Assembly (NCBI GenBank): GCA_902765855.1
Contig: CACXBF010000001.1
Coordinates: 253,117-317,116 of the forward strand
Origin: an uncultured Ruminococcus sp.
Lineage (GTDB): Bacteria > Bacillota > Clostridia > Oscillospirales > Acutalibacteraceae
Length of the DNA: 64,000 nucleotides
Reading direction: 5' to 3'
Part shown: in pieces, positions 1 through 10,500 of the stretch
How positions within the stretch are numbered: the stretch's first letter is position 1
Layout of the letters: each line of letters starts with the position of its first letter
Position numbers and translations under genes: made by a program
The notes under the pieces: model-generated
Seen by the model: the letters and a program-made list of their open reading frames with translations, nothing else
What the model was told of the DNA's origin: nothing
Databases searched by the model: none

Positions 1-2679
1 AGAAGAGATGACCTCGTTCCAAAGCACATTATCATTGATGATATTTTTGCAAGTATCAACTATATGAACTGCCTTGCAAACGGCATCGGTAATACTGACG
101 ATATCGACCACCTCGGCAACCGTCGTATCCGTTCTGTTGGCGAACTTCTTCAAAATCAGTTCAGAATAGGTTTCTCCCGTCTTGAAAGAGTTATTCGTGA
201 GAGAATGACTCTTCAAGCTCAGGACCTTGAAAATATGTCCCCTAATGCACTTATCAATATTCGTCCTGTAACAGCTGCAATCAAGGAATTCTTTGGTTCA
301 TCACCACTTTCACAGTTCATGGACCAGAATAACCCTCTTGCAGAGCTTACACATAAGAGAAGACTTTCAGCTCTTGGTCCTGGTGGTCTTTCAAGAGATA
401 GAGCAGGATTCGAAGTTCGAGATGTTCACTATAGCCACTATGGTCGTATGTGTCCTATCGAAACTCCTGAAGGTCCTAACATCGGTCTTATCTCATATCT
501 TGCAACCTTTGCAAAGATTAACGAATATGGCTTGATAGAAGCACCTTTCCGTAAAGTTGATAAAGATAAGGGCGTTGTTACAAATGAAGTTGTCTATATG
601 ACAGCTGATGTTGAGGATAACTATATCGTTGCACAGGCTAACGAACCACTCGATGAAGAAGGACACTTCATTCACGAGAAAATCAACGGTAGATGCAGAG
701 ATGAATTCGTTGAAGTTGAGCGTGATAAAGCTGACTATATGGATGTATCTCCAAGAATGGTTGTTTCTGTTGCTACTGCAATGATTCCGTTCCTCGAAAA
801 CGATGACGCAAACCGTGCTTTGATGGGTTCTAACATGCAGCGACAGGCTGTTCCGCTTCTCGTAACAGAGTCACCTATCGTTGGTACAGGTATGGAATAC
901 AAAGCAGGCGTTGACTCAGGTGTTTGTATCCTTGCTTCCGAAGATGGTGTTGTTGAGAGTGTAAGTGCTGACCAAATCAAGATGAGATATGATTCAGGCA
1001 AGACTGAAACTTTCCACATTATTAAGTTTACACGCTCAAACCAGGATACATGTATCAACCAGATTCCAATAGTTGACAGAGGTCAGCGTGTTAAGAAGGG
1101 TGAAGTCCTTGCTGATGGTCCTTCAACAAATAACGGTGAAATCAGCCTTGGTAAGAACGCTCTTATCGGATTTATGACTTGGGAAGGTTATAACTACGAA
1201 GACGCTGTTCTTATCAGTGAAAAGATAGTTCGTGATGATGTTTATACATCAATTCATATAGAAGAGTACGAAACAGAAGCTCGTGACACTAAGCTTGGTG
1301 CTGAGGAAATCACAAGAGATATTCCTAATGTCGGCGATGATATGCTTAAAGACCTCGACGAGCGTGGTATTATCCACATCGGTGCAGAGGTTCACACAGG
1401 CGATATTCTTGTCGGTAAGGTTACACCAAAGGGTGAAACAGAGCTTACAGCAGAAGAAAGACTTCTCAGAGCAATCTTCGGTGAGAAAGCTCGTGAGGTC
1501 AGAGATACTTCCCTTAGAGTTCCTCATGGTGAATACGGTATCGTTGTCGATGTTAAGGTATTCACAAGAGAAAATAGTAAAGATGAGCTTCAACCAGGTG
1601 TAAATCAGGTTGTCAGATGTTATATCGCACAGAAGAGAAAGATTTCTGTTGGTGATAAGATGGCTGGTCGTCATGGTAACAAGGGTGTTGTTTCCAGAAT
1701 ACTCCCTGTTGAAGATATGCCATTCCTCCCAGACGGTACACCGCTCGATATCGTTCTTAACCCATTGGGCGTTCCTTCTCGTATGAACATCGGTCAGGTT
1801 CTTGAGGTTCACCTCGGATATGCTGCTAAGGCACTTGGCTGGAAGATTATGACGCCTGTTTTTGACGGTGCTCACGAAGATGACATCTTTAATATTTATA
1901 AGGATATAGAGAAAAAGGCGAAGGCAGGAGAATTGCCGCCGCCTGAGAATCCAAGCAAGATTGACTTTACAGAATGCTTCAAAAAGGACGGCATTATTAC
2001 TAACGAGTGTAAGACAAGAATGCGTGACGGTAGAACCGGTGAGTGGTTCGATAACCCTGTTACAGTCGGTTATATGTACTACCTCAAACTCCATCACCTT
2101 GTCGATGATAAGATTCATGCTCGTTCTACCGGTCCATACTCACTTGTTACTCAGCAACCTTTGGGTGGTAAAGCTCAGTTCGGCGGACAGAGATTCGGTG
2201 AAATGGAAGTTTGGGCACTTGAAGCTTACGGTGCTGCTTATACACTTCAGGAAATCCTTACAGTTAAGTCTGACGATGTTGTCGGTCGTGTTAAGACTTA
2301 TGAGGCTATCGTTAAGGGACAGAATATTCCTACACCTGGTATTCCTGAATCATTTAAGGTTCTTATTAAGGAACTCCAGTCACTTGCTCTTGATGTTAAG
2401 GTTCTCGATAAGGATAATAACGAAATCGACCTCAGACAAAACTTTGATGAGGACGATGATGTCGGTCTGAACGCTGATTCCGACTCCGAATTTAACGAGA
2501 AGAATGTCATGACCACTATGGATGGCTATATGCTCGATGGCGACGATGAGGACGAGGACAATATGTTTGACGAAAGAGGAATCGTAAACGATAAGGACGA
2601 TGCCGATGAAGATATGTTCGGAGAGGATTCCGACTATGAAGGCGGCGACTTCTTCAGCGATTCCGATGATGATAAATAA
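1..2679 (+). CDS. rpoB: RNA polymerase beta subunit RpoB (5' end outside window)
   Basis: The frame is open from base 1, so the first few hundred residues are missing. The product is the beta subunit of core RNA polymerase, which forms half of the active-site cleft. The rifampicin-pocket segment is visible near bases 295-390 ([25 protein letters not shown]), with the residues usually changed in resistance all in wild-type form. The C-terminal hallmark [19 protein letters not shown] lies near base 2180. After the conserved core, from about base 2430, the protein carries a roughly 80-residue tail made mostly of Asp and Glu, which is longer than the usual end of RpoB. The stop is 20 bases before rpoC, with AGGAGG between them, so the two are one operon. 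Confidence 0.98.
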   Translation, partial: RRDDLVPKHIIIDDIFASINYMNCLANGIGNTDDIDHLGNRRIRSVGELLQNQFRIGFSRLERVIRERMTLQAQDLENMSPNALINIRPVTAAIKEFFGSSPLSQFMDQNNPLAELTHKRRLSALGPGGLSRDRAGFEVRDVHYSHYGRMCPIETPEGPNIGLISYLATFAKINEYGLIEAPFRKVDKDKGVVTNEVVYMTADVEDNYIVAQANEPLDEEGHFIHEKINGRCRDEFVEVERDKADYMDVSPRMVVSVATAMIPFLENDDANRALMGSNMQRQAVPLLVTESPIVGTGMEYKAGVDSGVCILASEDGVVESVSADQIKMRYDSGKTETFHIIKFTRSNQDTCINQIPIVDRGQRVKKGEVLADGPSTNNGEISLGKNALIGFMTWEGYNYEDAVLISEKIVRDDVYTSIHIEEYETEARDTKLGAEEITRDIPNVGDDMLKDLDERGIIHIGAEVHTGDILVGKVTPKGETELTAEERLLRAIFGEKAREVRDTSLRVPHGEYGIVVDVKVFTRENSKDELQPGVNQVVRCYIAQKRKISVGDKMAGRHGNKGVVSRILPVEDMPFLPDGTPLDIVLNPLGVPSRMNIGQVLEVHLGYAAKALGWKIMTPVFDGAHEDDIFNIYKDIEKKAKAGELPPPENPSKIDFTECFKKDGIITNECKTRMRDGRTGEWFDNPVTVGYMYYLKLHHLVDDKIHARSTGPYSLVTQQPLGGKAQFGGQRFGEMEVWALEAYGAAYTLQEILTVKSDDVVGRVKTYEAIVKGQNIPTPGIPESFKVLIKELQSLALDVKVLDKDNNEIDLRQNFDEDDDVGLNADSDSEFNEKNVMTTMDGYMLDGDDEDEDNMFDERGIVNDKDDADEDMFGEDSDYEGGDFFSDSDDDK

Positions 2680-2699
2680 TCGACAGGAGGAAGCATTTA

Positions 2700-5600
2700 A
2701 TGGAATTTAATGTATTTGAATCTATAAAGATTGGTCTTGCTTCACCCGAAAAGATAAGAGAATGGTCTTATGGCGAGGTTAAAAAACCTGAAACCATCAA
2801 CTACCGTACTCTAAAACCAGAACGCGATGGTCTTTTCTGCGAAACTATCTTTGGCCCGCAAAAGGACTGGGAATGCCACTGCGGTAAGTATAAGAAAATT
2901 CGCTTTAAGGGAAAAATCTGCGACCGTTGCGGTGTTGAAGTTACTCGTTCCAAGGTAAGAAGAGAGCGTATGGGACATATCGAGCTTGCTGCTCCTGTAT
3001 CTCATATCTGGTATTTCAAGGGCATTCCATCAAGAATGGGACTTATCCTTGATATATCCCCAAGAACACTCGAAAAGGTTCTCTACTTTGCAATGTATAT
3101 TGTTACTGACCCGGGCAATGTACGAGAAATCGAGAAAAAGCAGTGCCTTACAGAAAAAGAGTATAGAGATCTTAAAGAAAAGTATGAAGACGATTTTGAG
3201 GCTATGATGGGTGCAGAAGCTATCAAAAAGCTTCTTGCAGAAATAGACCTCGACCAGCTCTCCGCTGAACTTAAAGAAGAACTCGAAAATGCTTCTGGTC
3301 AAAAGAGAGTAAGACTCCTCAAGAGAATTGAAGTTGTAGAATCCTTCCGTCTCTCAGGCAACAGACCTGAATGGATGATTCTCGATGTAATTCCTGTTAT
3401 TCCTCCGGATATTCGTCCTATGGTTCAGCTTGACGGCGGACGCTTTGCAACATCTGACCTCAACGACCTTTATAGACGAGTTATCAACAGAAATAACAGA
3501 CTTAGCAGACTTTTAGAGCTTAACGCTCCTGATATTATCATCAGAAATGAAAAGAGAATGCTTCAGGAAGCTGTTGATGCACTTATAGATAACGGCAGAA
3601 GAGGCAGACCGGTTACAGGCCCTAATAACAGAGCCTTGAAGTCACTTTCCGATATGCTTAAAGGTAAGCAGGGACGCTTCCGTCAGAACCTTCTCGGTAA
3701 GCGTGTTGACTACTCAGGCCGTTCAGTTATCGTTGTTGGTCCTGAACTTAAAATGTACCAGTGCGGTCTTCCTAAGGAAATGGCTCTCGAACTCTTCAAG
3801 CCTTTCGTTATGAAAATTCTTGTTGAAAATAATGCCGCCGGCAACATCAAGGCAGCTCGTAAGGCTGTTGAGAGAGCAAAGCCAGAGGTTTGGGACGCAC
3901 TCGAAAAGGTTATCAAGGGACATCCGGTTCTCCTCAACCGTGCTCCTACACTTCATAGACTTGGTATTCAGGCATTCGAGCCTGTTCTCGTAGAGGGTAG
4001 AGCATTGAAACTCCACCCACTTGCTTGTACAGCATTTAACGCCGACTTCGATGGCGACCAGATGGCTGTCCATGTACCGCTTTCAGCAGAGGCTCAGGCA
4101 GAAGCAAGATTTCTTATGCTTGCTTCAAATAACCTCCTCAAGCCATCAGACGGACGACCGGTTACAGTTCCTACACAGGATATGGTTCTTGGTTCATACT
4201 ATCTTACACTCGATAAGGACGGAGAGCCAGGTGAGGGCAAAATCTTCCGTGACTGCGATGAAGCTATTATGGCTTATGATGCAAAGGTTGTCAGCCTTCA
4301 TGCTAAGATTAAGGTCAGAAGAACTCTCGAAATCAATGGTGTTATGAAGACAGGTCTTGTCGATACAACTGTTGGTAGAATCATATTTAATAGACCTATT
4401 CCACAGGATTTGGGCTTTGTTGATAGAACTAACCCTGAAAATGACCTCAAGTTTGAGATTGACTTCCTTGTTGGTAAAAAGCAGCTTGGAAAAATCTTTG
4501 ATAAGTGTATAAGAATACACGGCACACAGAGAACATCTGAAGTTCTCGATGCTGTTAAGGCACAGGGTTATAAGTATTCTACAAAGAGTGCTATTACTGT
4601 TGCTGTTTGTGATGCTGAAATCCCACCTGCAAAGAAAGATATTATCGCTCGTGCAGAAAAGCAGGTTGACCAGGTTACAAAGATGTATAAGCGAGGCTTT
4701 ATGTCTAACCAAGAGCGTTACGAAAAGGTTCTTAAAGTTTGGGAAACTGCAACAAACGATGTTTCTGATGCACTTCAAGCAAACCTCGGCAGATATAACC
4801 CAATCTTTATGATGGCTGACTCCGGTGCCCGTGGTTCTATGAGCCAGATTAGACAGCTTGCCGGTATGCGTGGACTTATTGCGAATACAGCAGGTAAAAC
4901 AATCGAAATTCCTATCAGAGCTAACTATCGTGAAGGTCTTAACATTTTGGAATACTTTATTTCATCTCGTGGTGCGAGAAAAGGTCTTGCCGATACAGCT
5001 CTTAGAACAGCTGACTCAGGTTACCTTACAAGAAGACTTGTTGATGTTTCACAAGATGTTATCATCAGAGAGGACGACTGCGGTACTACTGAGGGTATCG
5101 AAGTATTTGAGATTAAAGAGGGTAAGGAATCTATCGAAAGCTTCCACGAAAGACTTCTCGGCAGATACCTTTGCGAAGACTTCAAAGACCCAGCAACAGG
5201 CGAAGTTCTTGTTTCTAAGGATAAGCTTATGGGTGATGATGAAGCAGACCTTATCGTCAGCAAGGGCGTTGAACGCATTAAACTTCGTTCAATTCTCCAT
5301 TGTCGTGCAAAGCACGGCGTCTGCAAGCGTTGCTATGGTGCTAACCTTGCAAACGGTCAGCCTGTTACAGTCGGTGAGGCTGTTGGTATTATTGCTGCTC
5401 AGTCTATCGGTGAACCTGGTACACAGCTCACAATGAGAACCTTCCATACAGGTGGTGTCGCAGGAGCTGAAGATATTACACAGGGTCTTCCTCGTGTTGA
5501 GGAACTCTTTGAGGGCAGAAAGCCTAAGCATCTCGCTATCATCAGTGAAATTGCTGGTGTTGTCAAGTTCGAGGAAATCAAGAAGAACCGTCACGCTGTT

Positions 5601-6236
5601 ATTTATAATGATGAAACAGGCGAGCAAAGGTCTTACCTCATTCCGTTCGGTTCAAGAGTTCGTGTTGAAGAAGGTCAGGTAATTGAGGCCGGTGAAATGA
5701 TTACAGAAGGTTCTGTAAATCCACACGATGTTCTTGCAATTAAGGGTACAGAAGCTGTTCAGAACTACCTTATTCAGGAAGTTCAGAAAGCATATCGTAT
5801 GCAGGGTGTTGATATCAACGATAAGCATATCGAAGTTATCATTCGTCAGATGATGAAGAAAGTCAGAATTGATGATAACGGCTCTACAAAGCTTCTGCCA
5901 ACAACTCTCGTTGATAAGAGCGAGCTTTATGCCGCTAACGATGAAATTCGTGCAAGAATTGCAAACGGTGAAGAGGGACTTACAGAGGCAACCTACACAC
6001 CAATGCTTCTCGGTATCACAAAGGCTTCACTCGCAACAGATTCCTTCCTTTCAGCCGCATCATTCCAGGAAACAACAAGGGTTCTTACAGATGCAGCTAT
6101 CAAGGGTAAAGTTGACCCACTTATGGGACTCAAGGAAAATGTTATTATCGGTAAGCTTGTTCCTGCCGGTACAGGTATGCACCGTTATAGAGATGTTGAG
6201 TATAGAGAGGAAACTCCTTCTAACTCGGCTGAATAA
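2700..6236 (+). CDS. rpoC: RNA polymerase beta' subunit RpoC
   Basis: This 1178-residue protein is the beta' subunit of core RNA polymerase. The N-terminal zinc-binding cysteines are visible (CHCGKYK followed by CDRCGVEV, residues about 60-80), and the catalytic Mg-binding motif NADFDGDQM begins at residue 447. The trigger-loop region is near residue 905 ([17 protein letters not shown]). The length fits clostridial RpoC, without the large insertions of proteobacteria. The start ATG follows a GACAGGAGGAAG ribosome site in the gap after rpoB. The gene is followed directly by a strong terminator, and the rpsL-rpsG-fusA genes that often come next are not here. Confidence 0.98.
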   Translation: MEFNVFESIKIGLASPEKIREWSYGEVKKPETINYRTLKPERDGLFCETIFGPQKDWECHCGKYKKIRFKGKICDRCGVEVTRSKVRRERMGHIELAAPVSHIWYFKGIPSRMGLILDISPRTLEKVLYFAMYIVTDPGNVREIEKKQCLTEKEYRDLKEKYEDDFEAMMGAEAIKKLLAEIDLDQLSAELKEELENASGQKRVRLLKRIEVVESFRLSGNRPEWMILDVIPVIPPDIRPMVQLDGGRFATSDLNDLYRRVINRNNRLSRLLELNAPDIIIRNEKRMLQEAVDALIDNGRRGRPVTGPNNRALKSLSDMLKGKQGRFRQNLLGKRVDYSGRSVIVVGPELKMYQCGLPKEMALELFKPFVMKILVENNAAGNIKAARKAVERAKPEVWDALEKVIKGHPVLLNRAPTLHRLGIQAFEPVLVEGRALKLHPLACTAFNADFDGDQMAVHVPLSAEAQAEARFLMLASNNLLKPSDGRPVTVPTQDMVLGSYYLTLDKDGEPGEGKIFRDCDEAIMAYDAKVVSLHAKIKVRRTLEINGVMKTGLVDTTVGRIIFNRPIPQDLGFVDRTNPENDLKFEIDFLVGKKQLGKIFDKCIRIHGTQRTSEVLDAVKAQGYKYSTKSAITVAVCDAEIPPAKKDIIARAEKQVDQVTKMYKRGFMSNQERYEKVLKVWETATNDVSDALQANLGRYNPIFMMADSGARGSMSQIRQLAGMRGLIANTAGKTIEIPIRANYREGLNILEYFISSRGARKGLADTALRTADSGYLTRRLVDVSQDVIIREDDCGTTEGIEVFEIKEGKESIESFHERLLGRYLCEDFKDPATGEVLVSKDKLMGDDEADLIVSKGVERIKLRSILHCRAKHGVCKRCYGANLANGQPVTVGEAVGIIAAQSIGEPGTQLTMRTFHTGGVAGAEDITQGLPRVEELFEGRKPKHLAIISEIAGVVKFEEIKKNRHAVIYNDETGEQRSYLIPFGSRVRVEEGQVIEAGEMITEGSVNPHDVLAIKGTEAVQNYLIQEVQKAYRMQGVDINDKHIEVIIRQMMKKVRIDDNGSTKLLPTTLVDKSELYAANDEIRARIANGEEGLTEATYTPMLLGITKASLATDSFLSAASFQETTRVLTDAAIKGKVDPLMGLKENVIIGKLVPAGTGMHRYRDVEYREETPSNSAE

Positions 6237-6253
6237 AAACATTTAGATTATTG

Positions 6254-6294
6254 AATCGGGCATAGCTCAAATTATGGGCTATGCCTGATTTTTA
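6254..6294 (+). terminator. Rho-independent terminator of rpoBC
   Basis: A 13-bp stem (AATCGGGCATAGC with GCTATGCCTGATT, one G-T pair) is followed by a short T run 18 bases after the rpoC stop. Confidence 0.85.
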
Positions 6295-6402
6295 TATTGA
6301 TAAAGTAATTTAAAATTTTTATTATTTGTTCTAAAGTTTCACTCTGATTATATAAAATTTAATATTTCATTTTTTATACTGAGCGATATGTTTTTGGTAA
6401 AA

Positions 6403-6442
6403 AAACCTCCTATGGTAATTTTTATTCTACCATAGGAGGTTT
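6403..6442 (-). terminator. Terminator of the minus-strand hemW group (bidirectional in form)
   Basis: A perfect 15-bp inverted repeat (AAACCTCCTATGGTA / TACCATAGGAGGTTT) is flanked by A and T tracts on either side. It lies 40 bases past the stop of the minus-strand gene ending at 6483 and can also act for leftover plus-strand transcription from rpoC. The stem includes an AGGAGG-like string, which is probably chance. Confidence 0.75.
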
Positions 6443-6482
6443 ATTTTTCTATTATTCCTTTTTAAGGACTCGTTTATTGATT

Positions 6483-6926
6483 TTATATTACGCCTTCTTT
6501 TTCAAGGTATTCTTTAGAGCGTATAGGTATAGTTGGAATTATTTCAGGATTTTTCTTCAGATAACCACCTAACCCAGTTGTTTCTATAATCCGCATAAAT
6601 TTATCAATAGAATTTCTTAGGATATTTGATATTTCCTCTTTGCTATAATCTTTTAGGCTTATAGTTTCAACTTCACACTTGTCGGTAACGAGTTTTTCAC
6701 GGCCTGTTATATCAGCTGTAAGAAAGCTTGAAAGTAATGCGCTGCTATTCATATCTTTAATCAAAAAATAGCAGTTGAAATGATATTCGTCATTTTCCAG
6801 ATAATTTTGTAAGCTTATTCTGAGTATGAATTTTTCGTATTCCTTTATAAACATATACCTATGCTTTTTAAATCCATATTCCGCTGCAATTTCACCAAAA
6901 AGCTTTTTTAAATCTTTTTCAGTCAT
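6483..6926 (-). CDS. Hypothetical protein, DUF4304-like
   Basis: I do not firmly recognise this 147-residue soluble protein. It begins with a short helix and a GFKK(H)RYMFIK segment, followed by alternating hydrophobic strands, a layout that recalls DUF4304-type proteins, whose function is unknown. There is no signal peptide or membrane segment. The ATG at 6926 is chosen because GGTGAGG lies 6 bases before it; the GTG 12 bases further upstream lies inside that ribosome site. It follows hemW by 81 bases on the same strand and shares the terminator at 6403-6442, so it may be the last gene of that transcript. Confidence 0.6.
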   Translation of the reverse strand: MTEKDLKKLFGEIAAEYGFKKHRYMFIKEYEKFILRISLQNYLENDEYHFNCYFLIKDMNSSALLSSFLTADITGREKLVTDKCEVETISLKDYSKEEISNILRNSIDKFMRIIETTGLGGYLKKNPEIIPTIPIRSKEYLEKEGVI

Positions 6927-7007
6927 AATAATCCTCACCGCCGTTTAGTGATAACATCACAATTTTTTTATAATATACTGTAATTATATATTAAATTTTA
7001 CAACATT

Positions 7008-8117
7008 TCAACCGTTTGCTGATAATATTTCGAGGATTAGTGTATTAGATATAAGGAAACCATCTTTCGTAAGCTTTATTCCATTATCGTCGCATATAAG
7101 AAGATTTGTATTTGCAAATTTTTTTGCATTTTTAATATAATTTTCAGGGATTTTTATGCCAAAGCGTTGTTTAAAGTCTTTTTGAGTAAGTCCTTTTGCA
7201 AGTCTAAGTCTTAGCATAATATATTCTTCGATATAACCGCCATTCCCATCTTGATGAGTTATTCCTTTATAAAATTCATCAAAAGAGCGCTCCGTATAAA
7301 AGCGTTTTCCATTTATAAAGGAATGTGCTGCACAGCCAATTCCGAGATACTCATCACAATTCCAATATTTAAGATTATGCTTGCTTTCCATACCATTTTT
7401 TGCAAAATTGGATATTTCGTACTGATGATATCCAAATTGTTCAAGCTTTTCACAGGCGAAAAGATAAAATTCTGCTTGAGTATCCTCGTCAAGAGTAAGT
7501 GCGTCTTTTTCTTTATAGAAAGGTGTTCCTTCTTCGATTTTAAGTATATAAGCTGAAATATGGTCAACGCCAAGTTCTGAACAATATTCAATAGAATGTG
7601 CAAGGCTTTCTTTTGTTTGTTCTGGAATACAGAGCATTAGGTCGAGTGAAATATTTTTAAAACCTGCTTTTCTTGCATTTAGAACTGTTGTTTTGACATC
7701 TTCTGCTGTATGAAGTCTGCCCAGTCTTTTAAGTTCATTGTTATTAGCGGATTGCATACCTATTGAAAGCCTGTTGAAACCGGCTTGTCTGAGTCTTGCA
7801 AAATCAAAGCTTTCATCAGCTGAGGCAGGATTAAGTTCGGCAGTGATTTCTGCATTCTCATCAATCATAAAGGCAGATTTAGCTGTTTCTGCGATTGATG
7901 ATAGCCTTTCTGCACCAATAATTCCCGGAGTACCTCCGCCAATATAAAGAGTATCCGCTGTACGATTAAGCTCTTTGCCATATTTAGTAAGCCTTTCGTT
8001 TACAGCGGATACATAATGATTTATTTCATCAACATTACCATTTTTAGAAAAGAAATCGCAATATTTACATTTAGAGGCACAAAAGGGAATATGAACATAA
8101 ATTCCGATGTTGTCCAT
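7008..8117 (-). CDS. hemW: Radical SAM protein HemW (heme chaperone family)
   Basis: The protein has 369 residues. The N-terminus reads YVHIPFCASKCKYCDFF, giving the radical SAM CxxxCxxC motif at C13, C17 and C20. It is followed by the GGGTP motif near residue 60 and a C-terminal HemN-like domain. Proteins of this length with CDF after the cluster motif are HemW, a heme-binding protein often misannotated as coproporphyrinogen oxidase, rather than true HemN. The ATG follows AAAGGAA. The gene starts 3 bases after the stop of the small membrane protein gene upstream, so they are co-transcribed with the Nudix gene. No other heme genes are in the window. Confidence 0.92.
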   Translation of the reverse strand: MDNIGIYVHIPFCASKCKYCDFFSKNGNVDEINHYVSAVNERLTKYGKELNRTADTLYIGGGTPGIIGAERLSSIAETAKSAFMIDENAEITAELNPASADESFDFARLRQAGFNRLSIGMQSANNNELKRLGRLHTAEDVKTTVLNARKAGFKNISLDLMLCIPEQTKESLAHSIEYCSELGVDHISAYILKIEEGTPFYKEKDALTLDEDTQAEFYLFACEKLEQFGYHQYEISNFAKNGMESKHNLKYWNCDEYLGIGCAAHSFINGKRFYTERSFDEFYKGITHQDGNGGYIEEYIMLRLRLAKGLTQKDFKQRFGIKIPENYIKNAKKFANTNLLICDDNGIKLTKDGFLISNTLILEILSANG

Positions 8118-8120
8118 ATT

Positions 8121-8543
8121 TTAAATTCCTTTCACAGAATGATTTGTTTGTTCTGTATTATTTTCAGGTTCATTATTTTTAGATTTTCCCCGTTCAGAAT
8201 AAACTGAAATAAGAATTGCTCTGAGTTCTACATACATAGAAATTATAGTTACAGCAAACAATCCAATGTCTATCCATGCAAAAATTCTGAATGAGGTTTC
8301 AAGCTTAACAGTGTCATGGATTCTTGTAGATGTCACAAAAGAAACTATGCTTTTCTCGAAATCATTCATAAGTTCTGAACCATATATAGAAGTATCTATC
8401 ATACTTGTTACAATTACAAATAAGATAAGCATTAAAAGCAATGCGCCTGTGAATATTGGCTTTTTAGGCTTTACAACTATTCTAAGAACAAGAAAGCTTA
8501 GTATATATGCTGCAAGGATAATTATTACAATAGGATTTATCAA
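8121..8543 (-). CDS. Small integral membrane protein
   Basis: The protein has 140 residues and no recognised family. The sequence shows a hydrophobic helix at residues 3-22, a second at about 32-48, and a third at about 92-112, with a polar Asn/Glu-rich C-terminal tail. The start is a TTG, supported by a strong GGAGG 9 bases upstream. It sits between the Nudix gene (16-base gap) and hemW (3-base gap) on the same strand, so it is clearly translated as part of that operon. Function unknown. Confidence 0.75.
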   Translation of the reverse strand: MINPIVIIILAAYILSFLVLRIVVKPKKPIFTGALLLMLILFVIVTSMIDTSIYGSELMNDFEKSIVSFVTSTRIHDTVKLETSFRIFAWIDIGLFAVTIISMYVELRAILISVYSERGKSKNNEPENNTEQTNHSVKGI

Positions 8544-8559
8544 TTTAATCTACCTCCTA

Positions 8560-9117
8560 TTATAATTCCGGATGTCCTTTTAGCCTATCAATCATCATAG
8601 CAGTTTTTAAAACTGCGGTTTGTGTTTTAGCATCAGGAATTTCATTATTGAGAACCATTTCTACGGCCCTATTTAGCGGGATTTTTATGACATTCAGAAA
8701 TTCGCCTTCATCAAGCTTTTGAGCCTCAAAATGAGCTATTCTGCAAAAATACATATGGATAATCTCTCCGCAGTAGCCTGGACTCGGATATAGCTTTCCT
8801 AAGCTTATATATCCGCTTCCGATAGCACCGGTTTCCTCTAAAAGTTCACGCTTTCCATTTTCAAGTGGGTTTTGACCCTTTTCGAGTTTGCCGGCAGGAA
8901 GTTCGATTGTAACTTCTTTATATGGGTATCTGAATTGTTTTACAAAAAGTAGCTCGTCATTTTCGGTGAGGGCGGCAACGCAAACTCCTCCGGGGTGTCC
9001 TACAATCTCGCGAAAAGAAGTTTTTCCATCTTGAAGTTCTACCTTATCTAAGGTGACATGAATAACCTTACCATCGAATATTTCTTTGCTTTCGAGCGTC
9101 TTTTCAAATAAATCCAT
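8560..9117 (-). CDS. Nudix hydrolase, ADP-ribose pyrophosphatase type
   Basis: The protein has 185 residues, the usual size for Firmicute ADP-ribose pyrophosphatases (NudF), which split ADP-ribose into AMP and ribose 5-phosphate. The Nudix box is GKLEKGQNPLENGKRELLEE followed by TGA. The REllEE metal-binding core is intact, but the first conserved Glu of Gx5E is Gln here. A Pro-Gly pair in SPGYCGE downstream of the box fits the ADPRase subgroup. The ATG at 9117 is chosen because GGAGG lies 8 bases before it; an ATG 21 bases upstream precedes that ribosome site. It is the first gene of the hemW operon. Confidence 0.85.
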   Translation of the reverse strand: MDLFEKTLESKEIFDGKVIHVTLDKVELQDGKTSFREIVGHPGGVCVAALTENDELLFVKQFRYPYKEVTIELPAGKLEKGQNPLENGKRELLEETGAIGSGYISLGKLYPSPGYCGEIIHMYFCRIAHFEAQKLDEGEFLNVIKIPLNRAVEMVLNNEIPDAKTQTAVLKTAMMIDRLKGHPEL

Positions 9118-9196
9118 TATATTTTCCTCCAAGCTCATGCTACTTTATTAAGTATACAACAATTACTTGGATTTTTCAAGAAGGTGGAAAAACTGA

Positions 9197-9730
9197 CTAC
9201 AAAAGACCGTAGCCGCCATTGATTGCATCATAAAATAATGCTCCGTGAGGTGCGTGTGGTGTAAAGAATATAAACATAGCCATAAATAAGACTAATGCCA
9301 CAAGTGAGGGTATAAAAAAACTACTGATAATTTTTATCTTGGTAATTATCTTATAGGAAATATAATGCGATACTAAGATTATTATAAATAAGCCTACAAA
9401 AAGTAATATTCTCCATAACCCTTCAAAAAATGAATTATATACAGCCATATAGAAAAGCCCTAACGCCAAATATATGTAAAATGCAGCAACCTTAGACGGT
9501 ACAAACCGTATAACAGGAAGCCGCAATACCGCAAGCTCTATAACGCTCCATATAAAAAATGGAAAGGTAAAAGGTTTTAGCTGTTCCCAAGCACTGTTAT
9601 TAACACTGGATATGAAAAAGCTCCATACATCACCTTCTGATAGTATAAAAGCATATTTTACTAACATTCCAAATGAAAAAACAAATGCTGAGCCAATAAA
9701 CTCCATAAGTGCAAGTTTCTTGTTATCCAT
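9197..9730 (-). CDS. Integral membrane protein, possibly DUF6512 family
   Basis: The 177-residue protein has five likely membrane helices (about residues 10-30, 55-70, 82-100, 107-128 and 136-158). The loop SVNNSAWEQLKPFTFPFF after the first helix and the FFTPHAPHGALFYD motif near the end look like conserved functional stretches. The family name is offered from memory of similar Firmicute proteins and is tentative. AGAGGG lies 5 bases before the ATG. It is monocistronic as far as can be seen. Function unknown. Confidence 0.7.
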   Translation of the reverse strand: MDNKKLALMEFIGSAFVFSFGMLVKYAFILSEGDVWSFFISSVNNSAWEQLKPFTFPFFIWSVIELAVLRLPVIRFVPSKVAAFYIYLALGLFYMAVYNSFFEGLWRILLFVGLFIIILVSHYISYKIITKIKIISSFFIPSLVALVLFMAMFIFFTPHAPHGALFYDAINGGYGLL

Positions 9731-9861
9731 AAGCCCTCTGATTTATTAAAAATTATATTAAATGAAATAAAGCGGAAATATTATTTTAGTCTGTCTTTTT
9801 AACAAATCATGGCTATTATACTATCTTATTTTAATTATATTGTATTCTACATAAAATATGA

Positions 9862-10122
9862 TTAAATCAAAAAACACAGGGCAGTAAAAATTGCACCTAT
9901 AGCGGCTGCTATACAAAAAGTGACAATATTTTTAAAGCGTCTTTTACTGCGTTTAAGGGACGATGGTTCTCCCATATTTTCGAGAAGCTTTTTTGCCTCT
10001 TGTTCAAGCAATTCTCTTTGAGCTGAGGCATATTCCGGTCTTATTACAAGCAAGGCTCTTTCATAATAAACGCTGCCTGTATCAAGAACCTCAATTATAC
10101 TTCTGTTAATACCCTTAATCAT
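9862..10122 (-). CDS. Small protein with C-terminal membrane anchor
   Basis: The 86-residue protein has a soluble helical N-terminal part (YYERALLVIRPEYASAQRELLEQEAKKLL, given here only as a description of residues 19-47), a basic stretch KRSKRRFKN and one C-terminal membrane helix at about residues 66-86. This is a tail-anchored layout. GGGAGG lies 8 bases before the ATG, which supports translation. No family recognised. Confidence 0.65.
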   Translation of the reverse strand: MIKGINRSIIEVLDTGSVYYERALLVIRPEYASAQRELLEQEAKKLLENMGEPSSLKRSKRRFKNIVTFCIAAAIGAIFTALCFLI

Positions 10123-10447
10123 AAAAACAACCTCCCGAATTTTTGTTATTTTAGCTACTATATAATTGTCTATTTTTAAGAAAATTATTCAAATTTTTAG
10201 TTCTTTTAAATAATTATACTATTTGTAATCAGAGTTTTCCCCCATAAATGTTGAAAACCCTGTTGAAAGTGTGGATAACTTTCTTAAAAACCCTTGAAAC
10301 TATGCGAAATTCTATGTTTGAAAACTTTTCCACCGTGTACTTTTAATATGTTTTATTAAACTTTCTGTAATTTTTATATTGTCAATATTTTTTAAAATTT
10401 TCTTGCTAAAATCTGTATTTTTTTGATTATTTAATTAAGTATCAAGC
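10123..10447. other. AT-rich intergenic region with DnaA-box-like 9-mers
   Basis: This spacer separates divergent genes. Between 10249 and 10278 on the minus strand lie a perfect DnaA box (TTATCCACA, read at 10278-10270) and two degenerate ones (TGTTGAAAG at 10261-10269 and TGTTGAAAA at 10249-10257 on the plus strand). TTTTCCACC lies at 10326-10334 on the plus strand. The rest is AT-rich. No dnaA, dnaN or other replication gene is next to it. Confidence 0.5.
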
Positions 10448-10476
10448 TTGACAAAAGGATTTTTTTGCAGTATATT
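10448..10476 (+). promoter_or_regulatory. Promoter of the DUF1700 gene
   Basis: TTGACA (10448-10453) and TATATT (10471-10476) are separated by 17 bases. Transcription would begin near 10483, which rules out any start codon before that point for the gene downstream. Confidence 0.75.
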
Positions 10477-10500
10477 TTCTTTGAATTTAAGGACGGGATA

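Noticed and set aside
1249-2118. Long antisense reading frame inside rpoB (289 codons on the minus strand)
   Set aside because: It lies wholly within rpoB, has no ribosome site and resembles no known protein; codon bias of rpoB opens such frames.
6403-6442. Antisense ribosome-binding site (AGGAGG) as a regulatory element
   Set aside because: It forms part of a perfect terminator stem; the string is explained by the hairpin.
10249-10334. Chromosomal origin oriC
   Set aside because: There are DnaA-box-like sites, but no dnaA, dnaN, recF or gyrase gene is near, and only one box is perfect, so I report it as a cluster only.
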